64,000 nucleotides of DNA, from assembly GCF_051014685.1 (NCBI RefSeq), contig NW_027478462.1, forward strand, positions 744,001-808,000, given 5' to 3'. Under the pieces are notes generated by a model. That model was not told where the DNA came from, did not search any database, and worked only from the letters and a program-made list of their open reading frames with translations. Positions 1 through 11,790 of this stretch are shown piece after piece. The stretch comes from Ptiloglossa arizonensis. Lineage: Eukaryota; Arthropoda; Insecta; Hymenoptera; Colletidae. Position numbers and translations under genes: made by a program. The first letter of the stretch is position 1, and every line of letters starts with the position of its first letter.

Positions 1-28
1 TTTCTGTTGCATCTGAAAGTAGAAACTC

Positions 29-45
29 GCCCGATTACAACGGTA
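29..45 (-). other. CENP-B-box-like 17-mer, 7 of 9 key bases (example)
   Basis: Read on the minus strand, TACCGTTGTAATCGGGC aligns with the mammalian CENP-B box pattern (N-TTCG-NNNN-A-NN-CGGG-N) at 7 of 9 fixed bases. The two mismatches are the TT of TTCG. The same site recurs in most monomers. Two copies reach 8 of 9: 9,479-9,495 (GGAA on plus) and 28,550-28,566 (CGAT on plus). By my arithmetic, a match with two or fewer mismatches is expected about 0.5 times per 175-bp monomer by chance, so this is weak evidence. Confidence 0.25.
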
Positions 46-106
46 TGCGCACTTTTCCCCTAGGCCGTTCTAGTTATTCGTTTCGAGCACCAGAACTGCG
101 AAAATT

Positions 107-119
107 TTGAGTTTCTCAA
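107..119. other. Short inverted repeat TTGAG-TTT-CTCAA (example)
   Basis: Monomer positions 107-119 hold 5-bp arms around a TTT spacer. They directly follow AAAATTTT (101-108). Most monomers have this form. Variants such as GAATTTCTC, TGTGTTTCTC and GAGCTTCTC break one pair. No function is shown. Confidence 0.7.
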
Positions 120-175
120 GCGACTCTTACTTCCAAACTGCCATATCTCGCGAACGGATCGACCAATCCGCAAAA

Positions 176-2700
176 TTTCTGTTGCATTTGCAAGTAGAAA
201 CTCGCCCGATTACAACGGTATGCGTACTTTTCCCCTAGGCCGTCCTAGTTACTCGTTTCGAGCATCAGAACTGCGAAAATTTTGAGTTTCTCAAGCGTTT
301 CTTACATACAAACTGCCATATCTCGCGAAAGGATCGTCCGATCCGCAAAATTTCTGTTGCATCTGAAAGTAGAAACTCGCCCGATTACAACGGTAGGTGT
401 AGTTTTCCCCTAGGCCGTTCCAGTTATTCATTTCGAGCATCAGAACTGCGCAAATTTTGAGTTTCTCAAGCGTTTCTTACCTCCAAACTGCCATATCTCG
501 CGAACGGATTGACCGATCCGCAAAATTTCTGTTGCATCTGAAAATAGAAACTCGCCCGATTACAACGGTATGCGCACTTTTCCCCTAGGCCGTTCTAGTT
601 ATTCGTTTCGAGCATCAGAACTGCGCAAATTTTGAGTTTCTCAAGCGTTTCGTACTTCCAAACTGCCAAATCTCGCGAACGGATTGACCAATCCGCAAAA
701 TTTCTGTTGCATCTGAAAGTAGAAACTCGCCCGATTACAACGGTATGCGTACTTTTCCCCTAGGCCGTCCTAGTTACTCGTTTCGAGCATCAGAACTGCG
801 AAAATTTTGAGTTTCTCAAGCGTTTCTTATCTCCCAACTGCCATATCTCGCGAACGGATTGATCAATCCGCAAAATTTCTGTTGCATCTGAAAGTAAAAA
901 CTCGCCCGATTACAACGGTAGGTGTAGTTTTCCCCTAGGCCCTTCCAGTTATTCATTTCGAGCATCAGAACTGCGAAAATTTTGAGTTTCTCAAGCGTTT
1001 CTTACATACAAACTGCCATATCTCGCGAATGGATCGTCCGATCCGCAAAATTTCTGTTGCATCTGAAAGTAGAAACTCGCCCGATTACAATGGTAGGTGT
1101 AGTTTTCCCCTAGGCCGTTGCAGTTATTCATTTCGAGCATCAGAACTGCGCAAATTTTGAGTTTCTCAAGCGTTTCTTACCTCCAAACTGCCATATCTCG
1201 CGAACGGATTGACCAATCGGCAAAATTTCTGTTGCTTCTGAAAGTAGAATCTCGCGCGATTACAACGGTATGCGCACTTTTCCCCTAGGCCGTTCTAGTT
1301 ATTCGTTTCGAGCATCAGAACTGCGGAAATTTTGAATTTCTCAAGCGTTTCTTACATACAAACTGCCATATCTCGTGAAAGGATCGTGCGATCCGCAAAA
1401 TTTCTGTTGCATCTGAAAGTAGAAACTCGCCCGATTACAACGGTATGCGCACTTTTCCCCTAGGCCGTTCTAGTTATTCGTTTCGAGCATCAGAACTGCG
1501 AAAATTTTGAGTTTCTCAAGCGATTCTTACTTCCAAACTGCCATATCTCGCGAACGGATCGACCAATCCGCAAAATTTCTGTTGCATTTGCAAGTAGAAA
1601 CTCGCCCGATTACAACGGTATGCGTACTTTTCCCCTAGGCCGTCCTAGTTACTCGTTTCGAGCATCAGAACTGCGAAAATTTTGAGTTTCTCAAGCGTTT
1701 CTTACATCCAAACTGCCATATCTCGCGAACGGATTGACCGATCCGCAAAATTTCTGTTGCATCTGAAAGTAGAAACTCGCCCGATTACAACGGTAGGAGT
1801 AGTTTTCCCCTAGGCCGTTCTAGTTATTCGTTTCGAGCATCAGAACTGCGAAAATTTTGAGTTTCTCAAGCGTTTCTTACATACAAACTGCCATATCTCG
1901 CGAAGGGATCGTCCGATCCGCAAAATTTCTGTTGCATCTGAAAGTAGAAACTCGCCCGATTACAACGGTAGGTGTAGTTTTCCCCTAGGCCGTTCCAGTT
2001 ATTCATTTCGAGCATCAGAACTGCGCAAATTTTGAGTTTCTCAAGCGTTTCTTACCTCCAAACTGCCATATCTCGCGAACGGATTGACCGATCCGCAAAA
2101 TTTCTGTTGCATCTGAAAATAGAAACTCGCCCAATTACAACGGTATGCGCACTTTTCCCCTAGGCCGTTCTAGTTATTCGTTTCGAGCATCAGAACTGCG
2201 CAAATTTTGAGTTTCTCAAGCGTTTCGTACTTCCAAACTGCCAAATCTCGCGAACGGATTGACCAATCCGCAAAATTTCTGTTGCATCTGAAAGTAGAAA
2301 CACGCCCGATTACAACGGTATGCGTACTTTTCCCCTCGGCCGTTCTAGTTATTCGTTTCGAGCATCAGAACTGCGAAAATTTTGAGTTTCTCAAGCGTTT
2401 CTTACATACAAACTGCCATATCTCGCGAAAGGATCGTCCGATCCGCAAAATTTCTGTTGCATCTGAAAGTAGAAACTCGCCCGATTACAACGGTAGGTGT
2501 AGTTTTCCCCTAGGCCGTTCCAGTTATTCATTTCGAGCATCAGAACTGCGCAAATTTTGAGTTTCTCAAGCGTTTCTTACCTCCAAACTGCCATATCTCG
2601 CGAACGGATTGACCAATCGGCAAAATTTCTGTTGCTTCTGAAAGTAGAATCTCGCCCGATTACAACGGTATGCGCACTTTTCCCCTAGGCCGTTCTAGTT
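176..2700. repeat. Block copied again at 4,201-6,900 (23/24-monomer offset)
   Basis: Bases 176-1,705 match 4,201-5,730 at an offset of 4,025 bp (23 monomers). Bases 1,726-2,700 match 5,926-6,900 at an offset of 4,200 bp (24 monomers). The change of offset means one extra monomer lies in the downstream copy at about 5,726-5,925. Diagnostic shared variants include CTCCCAACTG (831 and 4,856) and GGATCGTGCGATCC (1,381 and about 5,407). Only scattered single-base differences were seen, for example GGTATGCGC against GGTGTGCGC near 4,594. Confidence 0.85.
855..870. other. Perfect 16-bp palindrome at the monomer dyad (example)
   Basis: CGGATTGATCAATCCG equals its own reverse complement. It occupies monomer positions 155-170. 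The commoner form, CGGATTGACCAATCCG (for example 680-695), has perfect 7-bp arms around AC. Other forms are GGATCGTCCGATCC (331-344) and GGATCGTGCGATCC (1,381-1,394), both with perfect 6-bp arms. Most monomers hold one of these or a one-mismatch version. Confidence 0.9.
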
Positions 2701-4300
2701 ATTTGTTTCGAGCATCAGAACTGCGAAAATTTTGAGTTTCTCAAGCGATTCTTACTTCCAAACTGCCATATCTCGCGAACGGATCGACCAATCCGCAAAA
2801 TTTCTGTTGCATTTGCAAGTAGAAACTCGCCCGATTACAACGGTATGCGTACTTTTCCCCTAGGCCGTCCTAGTTACCCGTTTCGAGCATCAGAACTGCG
2901 AAAATTTTGAGTTTCTCAAGCGTTTCTTATCTCCAAACTGCCATATCTCGCGAACGGATTGATCAATCCGAAAAATTTCTGTTGCATCTAAAAGTAGAGA
3001 CTCGCCCGATTACAACGGTATGTGTAGTTTTCCCCTAGGCCGTTCCAGTTATTCGTTTCGAGCATCAGAACTGCGAAAATTTTGAGTTTCTCAAGCGTTT
3101 CTTACATCCAAACTGCCATATCTCGCGAACGGATCGACCAATCCGCAAAATTTCTGTTGCATTTGCAAGTAGAAACTCGCCCGATTACAACGGTATGCGT
3201 ACTTTTCCCCTAGGCCGTCCTAGTTACTCGTTTCGAGCATCAGAACTGCGCAAATTTTGAGTTTCTCAAGCGTTTCGTACTTCCAAACTGCCAAATCTCG
3301 CGAACGGATTGACCAATCCGCAAAATTTCTGTTGCATCTGAAAGTAGAAACACGCCCGATTACAACGGTATGCGTACTTTTCCCCTCGGCCGTTCTAGTT
3401 ATTCGTTTCGAGCATCAGAACTGCGAAAATTTTGAGTTTCTCAAGCGTTTCTTACATACAAACTGCCATATCTCGCGAAAGGATCGTCCGATCCGCAAAA
3501 TTTCTGTTGCATCTGAAAGTAGAAACTCGCCCGATTACAACGGTAGGTGTAGTTTTCCCCTAGGCCGTTCCAGTTATTCATTTCGAGCATCAGAACTGCG
3601 CAAATTTTGAGTTTCTCAAGCGTTTCTTACCTCCAAACTGCCATATCTCGCGAACGGATTGACCAATCGGCAAAATTTCTGTTGCTTCTGAAAGTAGAAT
3701 CTCGCCCGATTACAACGGTATGCGCACTTTTCCCCTAGGCCGTTCTAGTTATTTGTTTCGAGCATCAGAACTGCGAAAATTTTGAGTTTCTCAAGCGATT
3801 CTTACTTCCAAACTGCCATATCTCGCGAACGGATCGACCAATCCGCAAAATTTCTGTTGCATTTGCAAGTAGAAACTCGCCCGATTACAACGGTATGCGT
3901 ACTTTTCCCCTAGGCCGTCCTAGTTACCCGTTTCGAGCATCAGAACTGCGAAAATTTTGAGTTTCTCAAGCGTTTCTTATCTCCAAACTGCCATATCTCG
4001 CGAACGGATTGATCAATCCGAAAAATTTCTGTTGCATCTAAAAGTAGAGACTCGCCCGATTACAACGGTATGTGTAGTTTTCCCCTAGGCCGTTCCAGTT
4101 ATTCGTTTCGAGCATCAGAACTGCGAAAATTTTGAGTTTCTCAAGCGTTTCTTACATCCAAACTGCCATATCTCGCGAACGGATCGACCAATCCGCAAAA
4201 TTTCTGTTGCATTTGCAAGTAGAAACTCGCCCGATTACAACGGTATGCGTACTTTTCCCCTAGGCCGTCCTAGTTACTCGTTTCGAGCATCAGAACTGCG
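2178..4300. repeat. Tandem pair of 1,050-bp six-monomer units
   Basis: Bases 2,178-3,250 and 3,228-4,300 read as the same sequence at an offset of 1,050 bp (6 monomers), with no difference noticed by eye. Shared rare variants include ACACGCCCG, TTATTTGTTTCG, GTTACCCGTTTCG and ATCTAAAAGTAGAGAC. On the left, identity stops at a T/C difference (2,177 against 3,227). On the right it stops at a C/A difference (3,251 against 4,301). Part of the unit is found a third time near 6,407-6,900. Confidence 0.9.
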
Positions 4301-5050
4301 AAAATTTTGAGTTTCTCAAGCGTTTCTTACATACAAACTGCCATATCTCGCGAAAGGATCGTCCGATCCGCAAAATTTCTGTTGCATCTGAAAGTAGAAA
4401 CTCGCCCGATTACAACGGTAGGTGTAGTTTTCCCCTAGGCCGTTCCAGTTATTCATTTCGAGCATCAGAACTGCGCAAATTTTGAGTTTCTCAAGCGTTT
4501 CTTACCTCCAAACTGCCATATCTCGCGAACGGATTGACCGATCCGCAAAATTTCTGTTGCATCTGAAAATAGAAACTCGCCCGATTACAACGGTGTGCGC
4601 ACTTTTCCCCTAGGCCGTTCTAGTTATTCGTTTCGAGCATCAGAACTGCGCAAATTTTGAGTTTCTCAAGCGTTTCGTACTTCCAAACTGCCAAATCTCG
4701 CGAACGGATTGACCAATCCGCAAAATTTCTGTTGCATCTGAAAGTAGAAACTCGCCCGATTACAACGGTATGCGTACTTTTCCCCTAGGCCGTCCTAGTT
4801 ACTCGTTTCGAGCATCAGAACTGCGAAAATTTTGAGTTTCTCAAGCGTTTCTTATCTCCCAACTGCCATATCTCGCGAACGGATTGATCAATCCGCAAAA
4901 TTTCTGTTGCATCTGAAAGTAAAAACTCGCCCGATTACAACGGTAGGTGTAGTTTTCCCCTAGGCCCTTCCAGTTATTCATTTCGAGCATCAGAACTGCG
5001 AAAATTTTGAGTTTCTCAAGCGTTTCTTACATACAAACTGCCATATCTCG
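3701..5050. repeat. Block copied again at 7,026-8,375 (19-monomer offset)
   Basis: The two stretches match at an offset of 3,325 bp. Shared variants are TTATTTGTTTCG (3,751 and 7,076), GTTACCCGTTTCG and CTCCCAACTG (4,856 and 8,181). A difference at GGTGTGCGC against GGTATGCGC is visible. The match ends where GCGAATGGATCG (about 5,051) replaces GCGAAAGGATCG (about 8,376). Confidence 0.8.
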
Positions 5051-7609
5051 CGAATGGATCGTCCGATCCGCAAAATTTCTGTTGCATCTGAAAGTAGAAA
5101 CTCGCCCGATTACAACGGTAGGTGTAGTTTTCCCCTAGGCCGTTGCAGTTATTCATTTCGAGCATCAGAACTGCGCAAATTTTGAGTTTCTCAAGCGTTT
5201 CTTACCTCCAAACTGCCATATCTCGCGAACGGATTGACCAATCGGCAAAATTTCTGTTGCTTCTGAAAGTAGAATCTCGCCCGATTACAACGGTATGCGC
5301 ACTTTTCCCCTAGGCCGTTCTAGTTATTCGTTTCGAGCATCAGAACTGCGGAAATTTTGAATTTCTCAAGCGTTTCTTACATACAAACTGCCATATCTCG
5401 TGAAAGGATCGTGCGATCCGCAAAATTTCTGTTGCATCTGAAAGTAGAAACTCGCCCGATTACAACGGTATGCGCACTTTTCCCCTAGGCCGTTCTAGTT
5501 ATTCGTTTCGAGCATCAGAACTGCGAAAATTTTGAGTTTCTCAAGCGATTCTTACTTCCAAACTGCCATATCTCGCGAACGGATCGACCAATCCGCAAAA
5601 TTTCTGTTGCATTTGCAAGTAGAAACTCGCCCGATTACAACGGTATGCGTACTTTTCCCCTAGGCCGTCCTAGTTACTCGTTTCGAGCATCAGAACTGCG
5701 AAAATTTTGAGTTTCTCAAGCGTTTCTTATCTCCAAACTGCCATATCTCGCGAACGGATTGATCAATCCGAAAACTTTCTGTTGCATCTAAAAGTAGAGA
5801 CTCGCCCGATTACAACGGTATGTGTAGTTTTCCCCTAGGCCGTTCCAGTTATTCGTTTCGAGCATCAGAACTGCGAAAATTTTGAGTTTCTCAAGCGTTT
5901 CTTACATCCAAACTGCCATATCTCGCGAACGGATTGACCGATCCGCAAAATTTCTGTTGCATCTGAAAGTAGAAACTCGCCCGATTACAACGGTAGGAGT
6001 AGTTTTCCCCTAGGCCGTTCTAGTTATTCGTTTCGAGCATCAGAACTGCGAAAATTTTGAGTTTCTCAAGCGTTTCTTACATACAAACTGCCATATCTCG
6101 CGAAGGGATCGTCCGATCCGCAAAATTTCTGTTGCATCTGAAAGTAGAAACTCGCCCGATTACAACGGTAGGTGTAGTTTTCCCCTAGGCCGTTCCAGTT
6201 ATTCATTTCGAGCATCAGAACTGCGCAAATTTTGAGTTTCTCAAGCGTTTCTTACCTCCAAACTGCCATATCTCGCGAACGGATTGACCGATCCGCAAAA
6301 TTTCTGTTGCATCTGAAAATAGAAACTCGCCCAATTACAACGGTATGCGCACTTTTCCCCTAGGCCGTTCTAGTTATTCGTTTCGAGCATCAGAACTGCG
6401 CAAATTTTGAGTTTCTCAAGCGTTTCGTACTTCCAAACTGCCAAATCTCGCGAACGGATTGACCAATCCGCAAAATTTCTGTTGCATCTGAAAGTAGAAA
6501 CACGCCCGATTACAACGGTATGCGTACTTTTCCCCTCGGCCGTTCTAGTTATTCGTTTCGAGCATCAGAACTGCGAAAATTTTGAGTTTCTCAAGCGTTT
6601 CTTACATACAAACTGCCATATCTCGCGAAAGGATCGTCCGATCCGCAAAATTTCTGTTGCATCTGAAAGTAGAAACTCGCCCGATTACAACGGTAGGTGT
6701 AGTTTTCCCCTAGGCCGTTCCAGTTATTCATTTCGAGCATCAGAACTGCGCAAATTTTGAGTTTCTCAAGCGTTTCTTACCTCCAAACTGCCATATCTCG
6801 CGAACGGATTGACCAATCGGCAAAATTTCTGTTGCTTCTGAAAGTAGAATCTCGCCCGATTACAACGGTATGCGCACTTTTCCCCTAGGCCGTTCTAGTT
6901 ATTCGTTTCGAGCATCAGAACTGCGGAAATTTTGAATTTCTCAAGCGTTTCTTACATACAAACTGCCATATCTCGTGAAAGGATCGTGCGATCCGCAAAA
7001 TTTCTGTTGCATCTGAAAGTAGAAACTCGCCCGATTACAACGGTATGCGCACTTTTCCCCTAGGCCGTTCTAGTTATTTGTTTCGAGCATCAGAACTGCG
7101 AAAATTTTGAGTTTCTCAAGCGATTCTTACTTCCAAACTGCCATATCTCGCGAACGGATCGACCAATCCGCAAAATTTCTGTTGCATTTGCAAGTAGAAA
7201 CTCGCCCGATTACAACGGTATGCGTACTTTTCCCCTAGGCCGTCCTAGTTACCCGTTTCGAGCATCAGAACTGCGAAAATTTTGAGTTTCTCAAGCGTTT
7301 CTTATCTCCAAACTGCCATATCTCGCGAACGGATTGATCAATCCGAAAAATTTCTGTTGCATCTAAAAGTAGAGACTCGCCCGATTACAACGGTATGTGT
7401 AGTTTTCCCCTAGGCCGTTCCAGTTATTCGTTTCGAGCATCAGAACTGCGAAAATTTTGAGTTTCTCAAGCGTTTCTTACATCCAAACTGCCATATCTCG
7501 CGAACGGATCGACCAATCCGCAAAATTTCTGTTGCATTTGCAAGTAGAAACTCGCCCGATTACAACGGTATGCGTACTTTTCCCCTAGGCCGTCCTAGTT
7601 ACTCGTTTC

Positions 7610-9045
7610 GAGCATCAGAACTGCGAAAATTTTGAGTTTCTCAAGCGTTTCTTACATACAAACTGCCATATCTCGCGAAAGGATCGTCCGATCCGCAAAA
7701 TTTCTGTTGCATCTGAAAGTAGAAACTCGCCCGATTACAACGGTAGGTGTAGTTTTCCCCTAGGCCGTTCCAGTTATTCATTTCGAGCATCAGAACTGCG
7801 CAAATTTTGAGTTTCTCAAGCGTTTCTTACCTCCAAACTGCCATATCTCGCGAACGGATTGACCGATCCGCAAAATTTCTGTTGCATCTGAAAATAGAAA
7901 CTCGCCCGATTACAACGGTATGCGCACTTTTCCCCTAGGCCGTTCTAGTTATTCGTTTCGAGCATCAGAACTGCGCAAATTTTGAGTTTCTCAAGCGTTT
8001 CGTACTTCCAAACTGCCAAATCTCGCGAACGGATTGACCAATCCGCAAAATTTCTGTTGCATCTGAAAGTAGAAACTCGCCCGATTACAACGGTATGCGT
8101 ACTTTTCCCCTAGGCCGTCCTAGTTACTCGTTTCGAGCATCAGAACTGCGAAAATTTTGAGTTTCTCAAGCGTTTCTTATCTCCCAACTGCCATATCTCG
8201 CGAACGGATTGATCAATCCGCAAAATTTCTGTTGCATCTGAAAGTAAAAACTCGCCCGATTACAACGGTAGGTGTAGTTTTCCCCTAGGCCCTTCCAGTT
8301 ATTCATTTCGAGCATCAGAACTGCGAAAATTTTGAGTTTCTCAAGCGTTTCTTACATACAAACTGCCATATCTCGCGAAAGGATCGTCCGATCCGCAAAA
8401 TTTCTGTTGCATCTGAAAGTAGAAACTCGCCCGATTACAACGGTAGGTGTAGTTTTCCCCTAGGCCGTTCCAGTTATTCATTTCGAGCATCAGAACTGCG
8501 CAAATTTTGAGTTTCTCAAGCGTTTCTTACCTCCAAACTGCCATATCTCGCGAACGGATTGACCGATCCGCAAAATTTCTGTTGCATCTGAAAATAGAAA
8601 CCCGCCCAATTACAACGGTATGCGCACTTTTCCCCTAGGCCGTTCTAGTTATTCGTTTCGAGCATCAGAACTGCGCAAATTTTGAGTTTCTCAAGCGTTT
8701 CGTACTTCCAAACTGCCAAATCTCGCGAACGGATTGACCAATCCGCAAAATTTCTGTTGCATCTGAAAGTAGAAACTCGCCCGATTACAACGGTATGCGT
8801 ACTTTTCCCCTAGGCCGTCCTAGTTACTCGTTTCGAGCATCAGAACTGCGAAAATTTTGAGTTTCTCAAGCGTTTCTTATCTCCCAACTGCCATATCTCG
8901 CGAACGGATTGATCAATCCGCAAAATTTCTGTTGCATCTGAAAGTAAAAACTCGCCCGATTACAACGGTAGGTGTAGTTTTCCCCTAGGCCCTTCCAGTT
9001 ATTCATTTCGAGCATCAGAACTGCGAAAATTTTGAGTTTCTCAAG
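7610..9045. repeat. Tandem pair of 700-bp four-monomer units
   Basis: Bases about 7,610-8,345 match 8,310-9,045 at an offset of 700 bp. CTCCCAACTG occurs at 8,181 and 8,881. The second copy has private changes near 8,601 (CCCGCCCAATT for CTCGCCCGATT). The match ends where GCGATTCTTAC replaces GCGTTTCTTAC near 9,046. Confidence 0.8.
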
Positions 9046-10027
9046 CGATTCTTACTTCCAAACTGCCATATCTCGCGAACGGATCGACCAATCCGCAAAA
9101 TTTCTGTTGCATCTAAAAGTAGAGACTCGCCCGATTACAACGGTATGTGTAGTTTTCCCCTAGGCCGTTCCAGTTATTCGTTTCGAGCATCAGAACTGTG
9201 AAAATTTTGAGTTTCTCAAGCGTTTCTTACATCCAAACTGCCATATCTCGCGAACGGATTGACCGATCCGCAAAATTTCTGTTGCATCTGAAAGTAGAAA
9301 CTCGCCCGATTACAACGGTATGCGCACTTTTCCCCTAGGCCGTTCCAGTTATTCATTTCGAGCATCAGAACTGCGCAAATTTTGAGTTTCTCAAGCGTTT
9401 CTTACCTCCAAACTGCCATATCTCGCGAACGGATTGACCGATCCGCAAAATTTCTGTTGCATCTGAAAATAGAAACTCGCCCGATTACAACGGAATGCGC
9501 ACTTTTCCCCTAGGCCGTTCTAGTTATTCGTTTCGAGCATCAGAACTGCGCAAATTTTGAGTTTCTCAAGCGTTTCGTACTTCCAAACTGCCAAATCTCG
9601 CGAACGGATTGACCAATCCGCAAAATTTCTGTTGCATCTGAAAGTAGAAACTCGCCCGATTACAACGGTATGCGTACTTTTCCCCTAGGCCGTCCTAGTT
9701 ACTCGTTTCGAGCATCAGAACTGCGAAAATTTTGAGTTTCTCAAGGGTTTCTTATCTCCCAACTGCCATTTCTCGCGAACGGATTGATCAATCCGCAAAA
9801 TTTCTGTTGCATCTGAAAGTAAGAACTCGCCCGATTACAACGGTATGTGTAGTTTTCCCCTAGGCCGTTCCAGTTATTCGTTTCGAGCATCAGAGCTGCG
9901 AAAATTTTGAGTTTCTCAAGCGTTTCTTACATCCAAACTGCCATATCTCGCGAACGGATTGACCGATCCGCAAAATTTCTGTTGCATCTGAAAGTAGAAA
10001 CTCGCCCGATTACAACGGTATGCGCAC

Positions 10028-11790
10028 TTTTCCCCTAGGCCGTTCTAGTTATTCGTTTCGAGCATCAGAACTGCGCAAATTTTGAGTTTCTCAAGCGTTT
10101 CGTACCTCCAAACTGCCAAATCTCGCGAACGGATTGACCAATCCGCAAAATTTCTGTTGCATCTGAAAGTAGAAACTCGCCCGATTACAACGGTATGCGT
10201 ACTTTTCCCCTAGGCCGTCCTAGTTACTCGTTTCGAGCATCGGAACTGCAAAAATTTTGAGTTTCTCAAGCGTTTCTTATCTCCAAACTGCCATATCTCG
10301 CGAACGGATTGATCAATCCGCAAAATTTCCGTTGCATCTGAAAGTAGAAACTCGCCCGATTACAACGGTAGGTGTAGTTTTCCCCTAGTCCCTTCCAGTT
10401 ATTCATTTCGAGCACCAGAACTGCGCAAATTTTTAGTTTCTCAAGCGTTTCTTACCTCCAAACTGCCATATCTCGCGAACGGATTGACCAATCTGCAAAA
10501 TTTCTGTTGCTTCTGAAAGTAGAATCTCGCCCGATTACAACGGTATGCGCACTTTTCCCCTAGGCCGTTCCAGTTATTCGTTTCGAGCATCAGAGCTGCG
10601 AAAATTTTGAATTTCTCAAGCGTTTCTTAGATCCAAACTGCCATATCTCGCGAACGGATCGACCAATCCGCAAAATTTCTGTTGCATCTGAAAGTAGAAA
10701 CTCGCCCGATTACAACGGTATGCGTACTTTTCCCCTAGGCCGTCCTAGTTACTCGTTTCGAGCATCAGAACTGCGAAAATTTTGAGTTTCTCAAGCGTTT
10801 CTTATCTCCCAACTGCCATATCTCGCGAACGGATTGATCAATCTGCAAAATTTCTGTTGCATCTGAAAGTAAAAACTCGCCCGATTACAACGGTATGTGT
10901 AGTTTTCCCCTAGGCCGTTCCAGTTATTCGTTTCGAGCATCAGAGCTGCGAAAATTTTGAATTTCTCAAGCGTTTCTTAGATCCAAACTGCCATATCTCG
11001 CGAACGGATCGACCAATCCGCAAAATTTCTGTTGCATTTGCAAGTAGAAACTCGCCCGATTACAACGGTATGCGTACTTTTCCCCTAGGCCGTCCTAGTT
11101 ACTCGTTTCGAGCATCAGAACTGCGAAAATTTTGAGATTCTCAAGCGTTTCTTATCTCCAAACTGCCATATCTCGCGAACGGATTGATCAATCCACAAAA
11201 TTTCTGTTGCATCTAAAAGTAGAGACTCGCCCGATTACAACGGTATGTGTAGTTTTCCCCTAGGCCGTTCTAGTTATTCGTTTCGAGCATCAGAACTGCG
11301 CAAATTTTGAGTTTCTCAAGCGTTTCGTACCTCCAAACTGCCAAATCTCGCGAACGGATTGACCAATCCGCAAAATTTCTGTTGCATCTGAAAGTAGAAA
11401 CTCGCCCGATTACAACGGTATGCGTACTTTTCCCCTAGGCCGTCCTAGTTACTCGTTTCGAGCATCAGAACTGCAAAAATTTTGAGTTTCTCAAGCGTTT
11501 CTTATCTCCAAACTGCCATATCTCGCGAACGGATTGATCAATCCGCAAAATTTCCGTTGCATCTGAAAGTAGAAACTCGCCCGATTACAACGGTAGGTGT
11601 AGTTTTCCCCTAGTCCCTTCCAGTTATTCATTTCGAGCACCAGAACTGCGCAAATTTCTAGTTTCTCAAGCGTTTCTTACCTCCAAACTGCCATATCTCG
11701 CGAACGGATTGACCAATCCGCAAAATTTCTGTTGCTTCTGAAAGTAGAATCTCGCCCGATTACAACGGTATGCGCACTTTTCCCCTAGGC
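10028..11790. repeat. Seven-monomer (1,225-bp) duplication
   Basis: Bases 10,028-10,565 match 11,253-11,790 at an offset of 1,225 bp. Shared rare variants are CTGCAAAAATTTTG (10,246 and 11,471), TTTCCGTTGC and CCCCTAGTCCC. A smaller 350-bp repetition with AGAGCTGCG and CTTAGATCC lies between, at about 10,570 and 10,920. Confidence 0.75.

Larger units (their letters stand above)
1..175 (+). repeat. Reference monomer with landmark positions
   Basis: First monomer in the window, used here as the coordinate frame. Landmarks: CCCGATTACAACGG (30-43); a cassette at about 44-53 that varies between monomers (ATGCGCAC, ATGCGTAC, ATGTGTAG, AGGTGTAG, GTGTGTAG or ATGGGTAC); CCCCTAGGCC (57-66); TTTCGAGC (81-88); AAAATTTT (101-108); TTTCTCAAGCG (112-122); CATATCTCGCGAACGG (142-157); and a dyad ending in AATCCG (165-170). 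Positions 171-175 are CAAAA in most monomers and CATGA in a major subfamily. Against the majority sequence this copy has private changes, for example GCACCAG for GCATCAG near position 90 and a GACTC for GATTC or GTTTC near 122. Confidence 0.95.
1..11790. repeat. Zone A: block-duplicated monomers without the CATGA class
   Basis: About 67 monomers with no net indel against the 175-bp phase. Typical variants are GAAAGGATCGTCCGATCC, CTTACATACAAACTGCC, CATTTGCAAGTAG and AGGTGTAGTTTT. Monomers with CATGA before the TTTCTGTTGC anchor are absent here and first appear at about 12,244. The zone is a mosaic of copied blocks: 1,050-bp tandem copies, a 4.0-4.2-kb block duplication, a 3,325-bp offset copy, a 700-bp copy and a 1,225-bp copy, listed separately. 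There is no coding content. Confidence 0.85.

Noticed and set aside
148..153. TCGCGA and CCTAGG as regulatory palindromes
   Set aside because: Both are six-base palindromes present in most monomers because they belong to the consensus. Nothing shows regulation. They are useful only as landmarks or restriction sites.
2207..2560. 117-codon open frame, repeated identically at 3,257-3,610 and 6,407-6,760
   Set aside because: It lies wholly inside two satellite monomers. Since 175 is one more than a multiple of three, the frame changes in every monomer, and the peptide is the repeat read in successive frames. The three identical copies follow from block duplication, not from selection on a protein. 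There is no recognisable domain.
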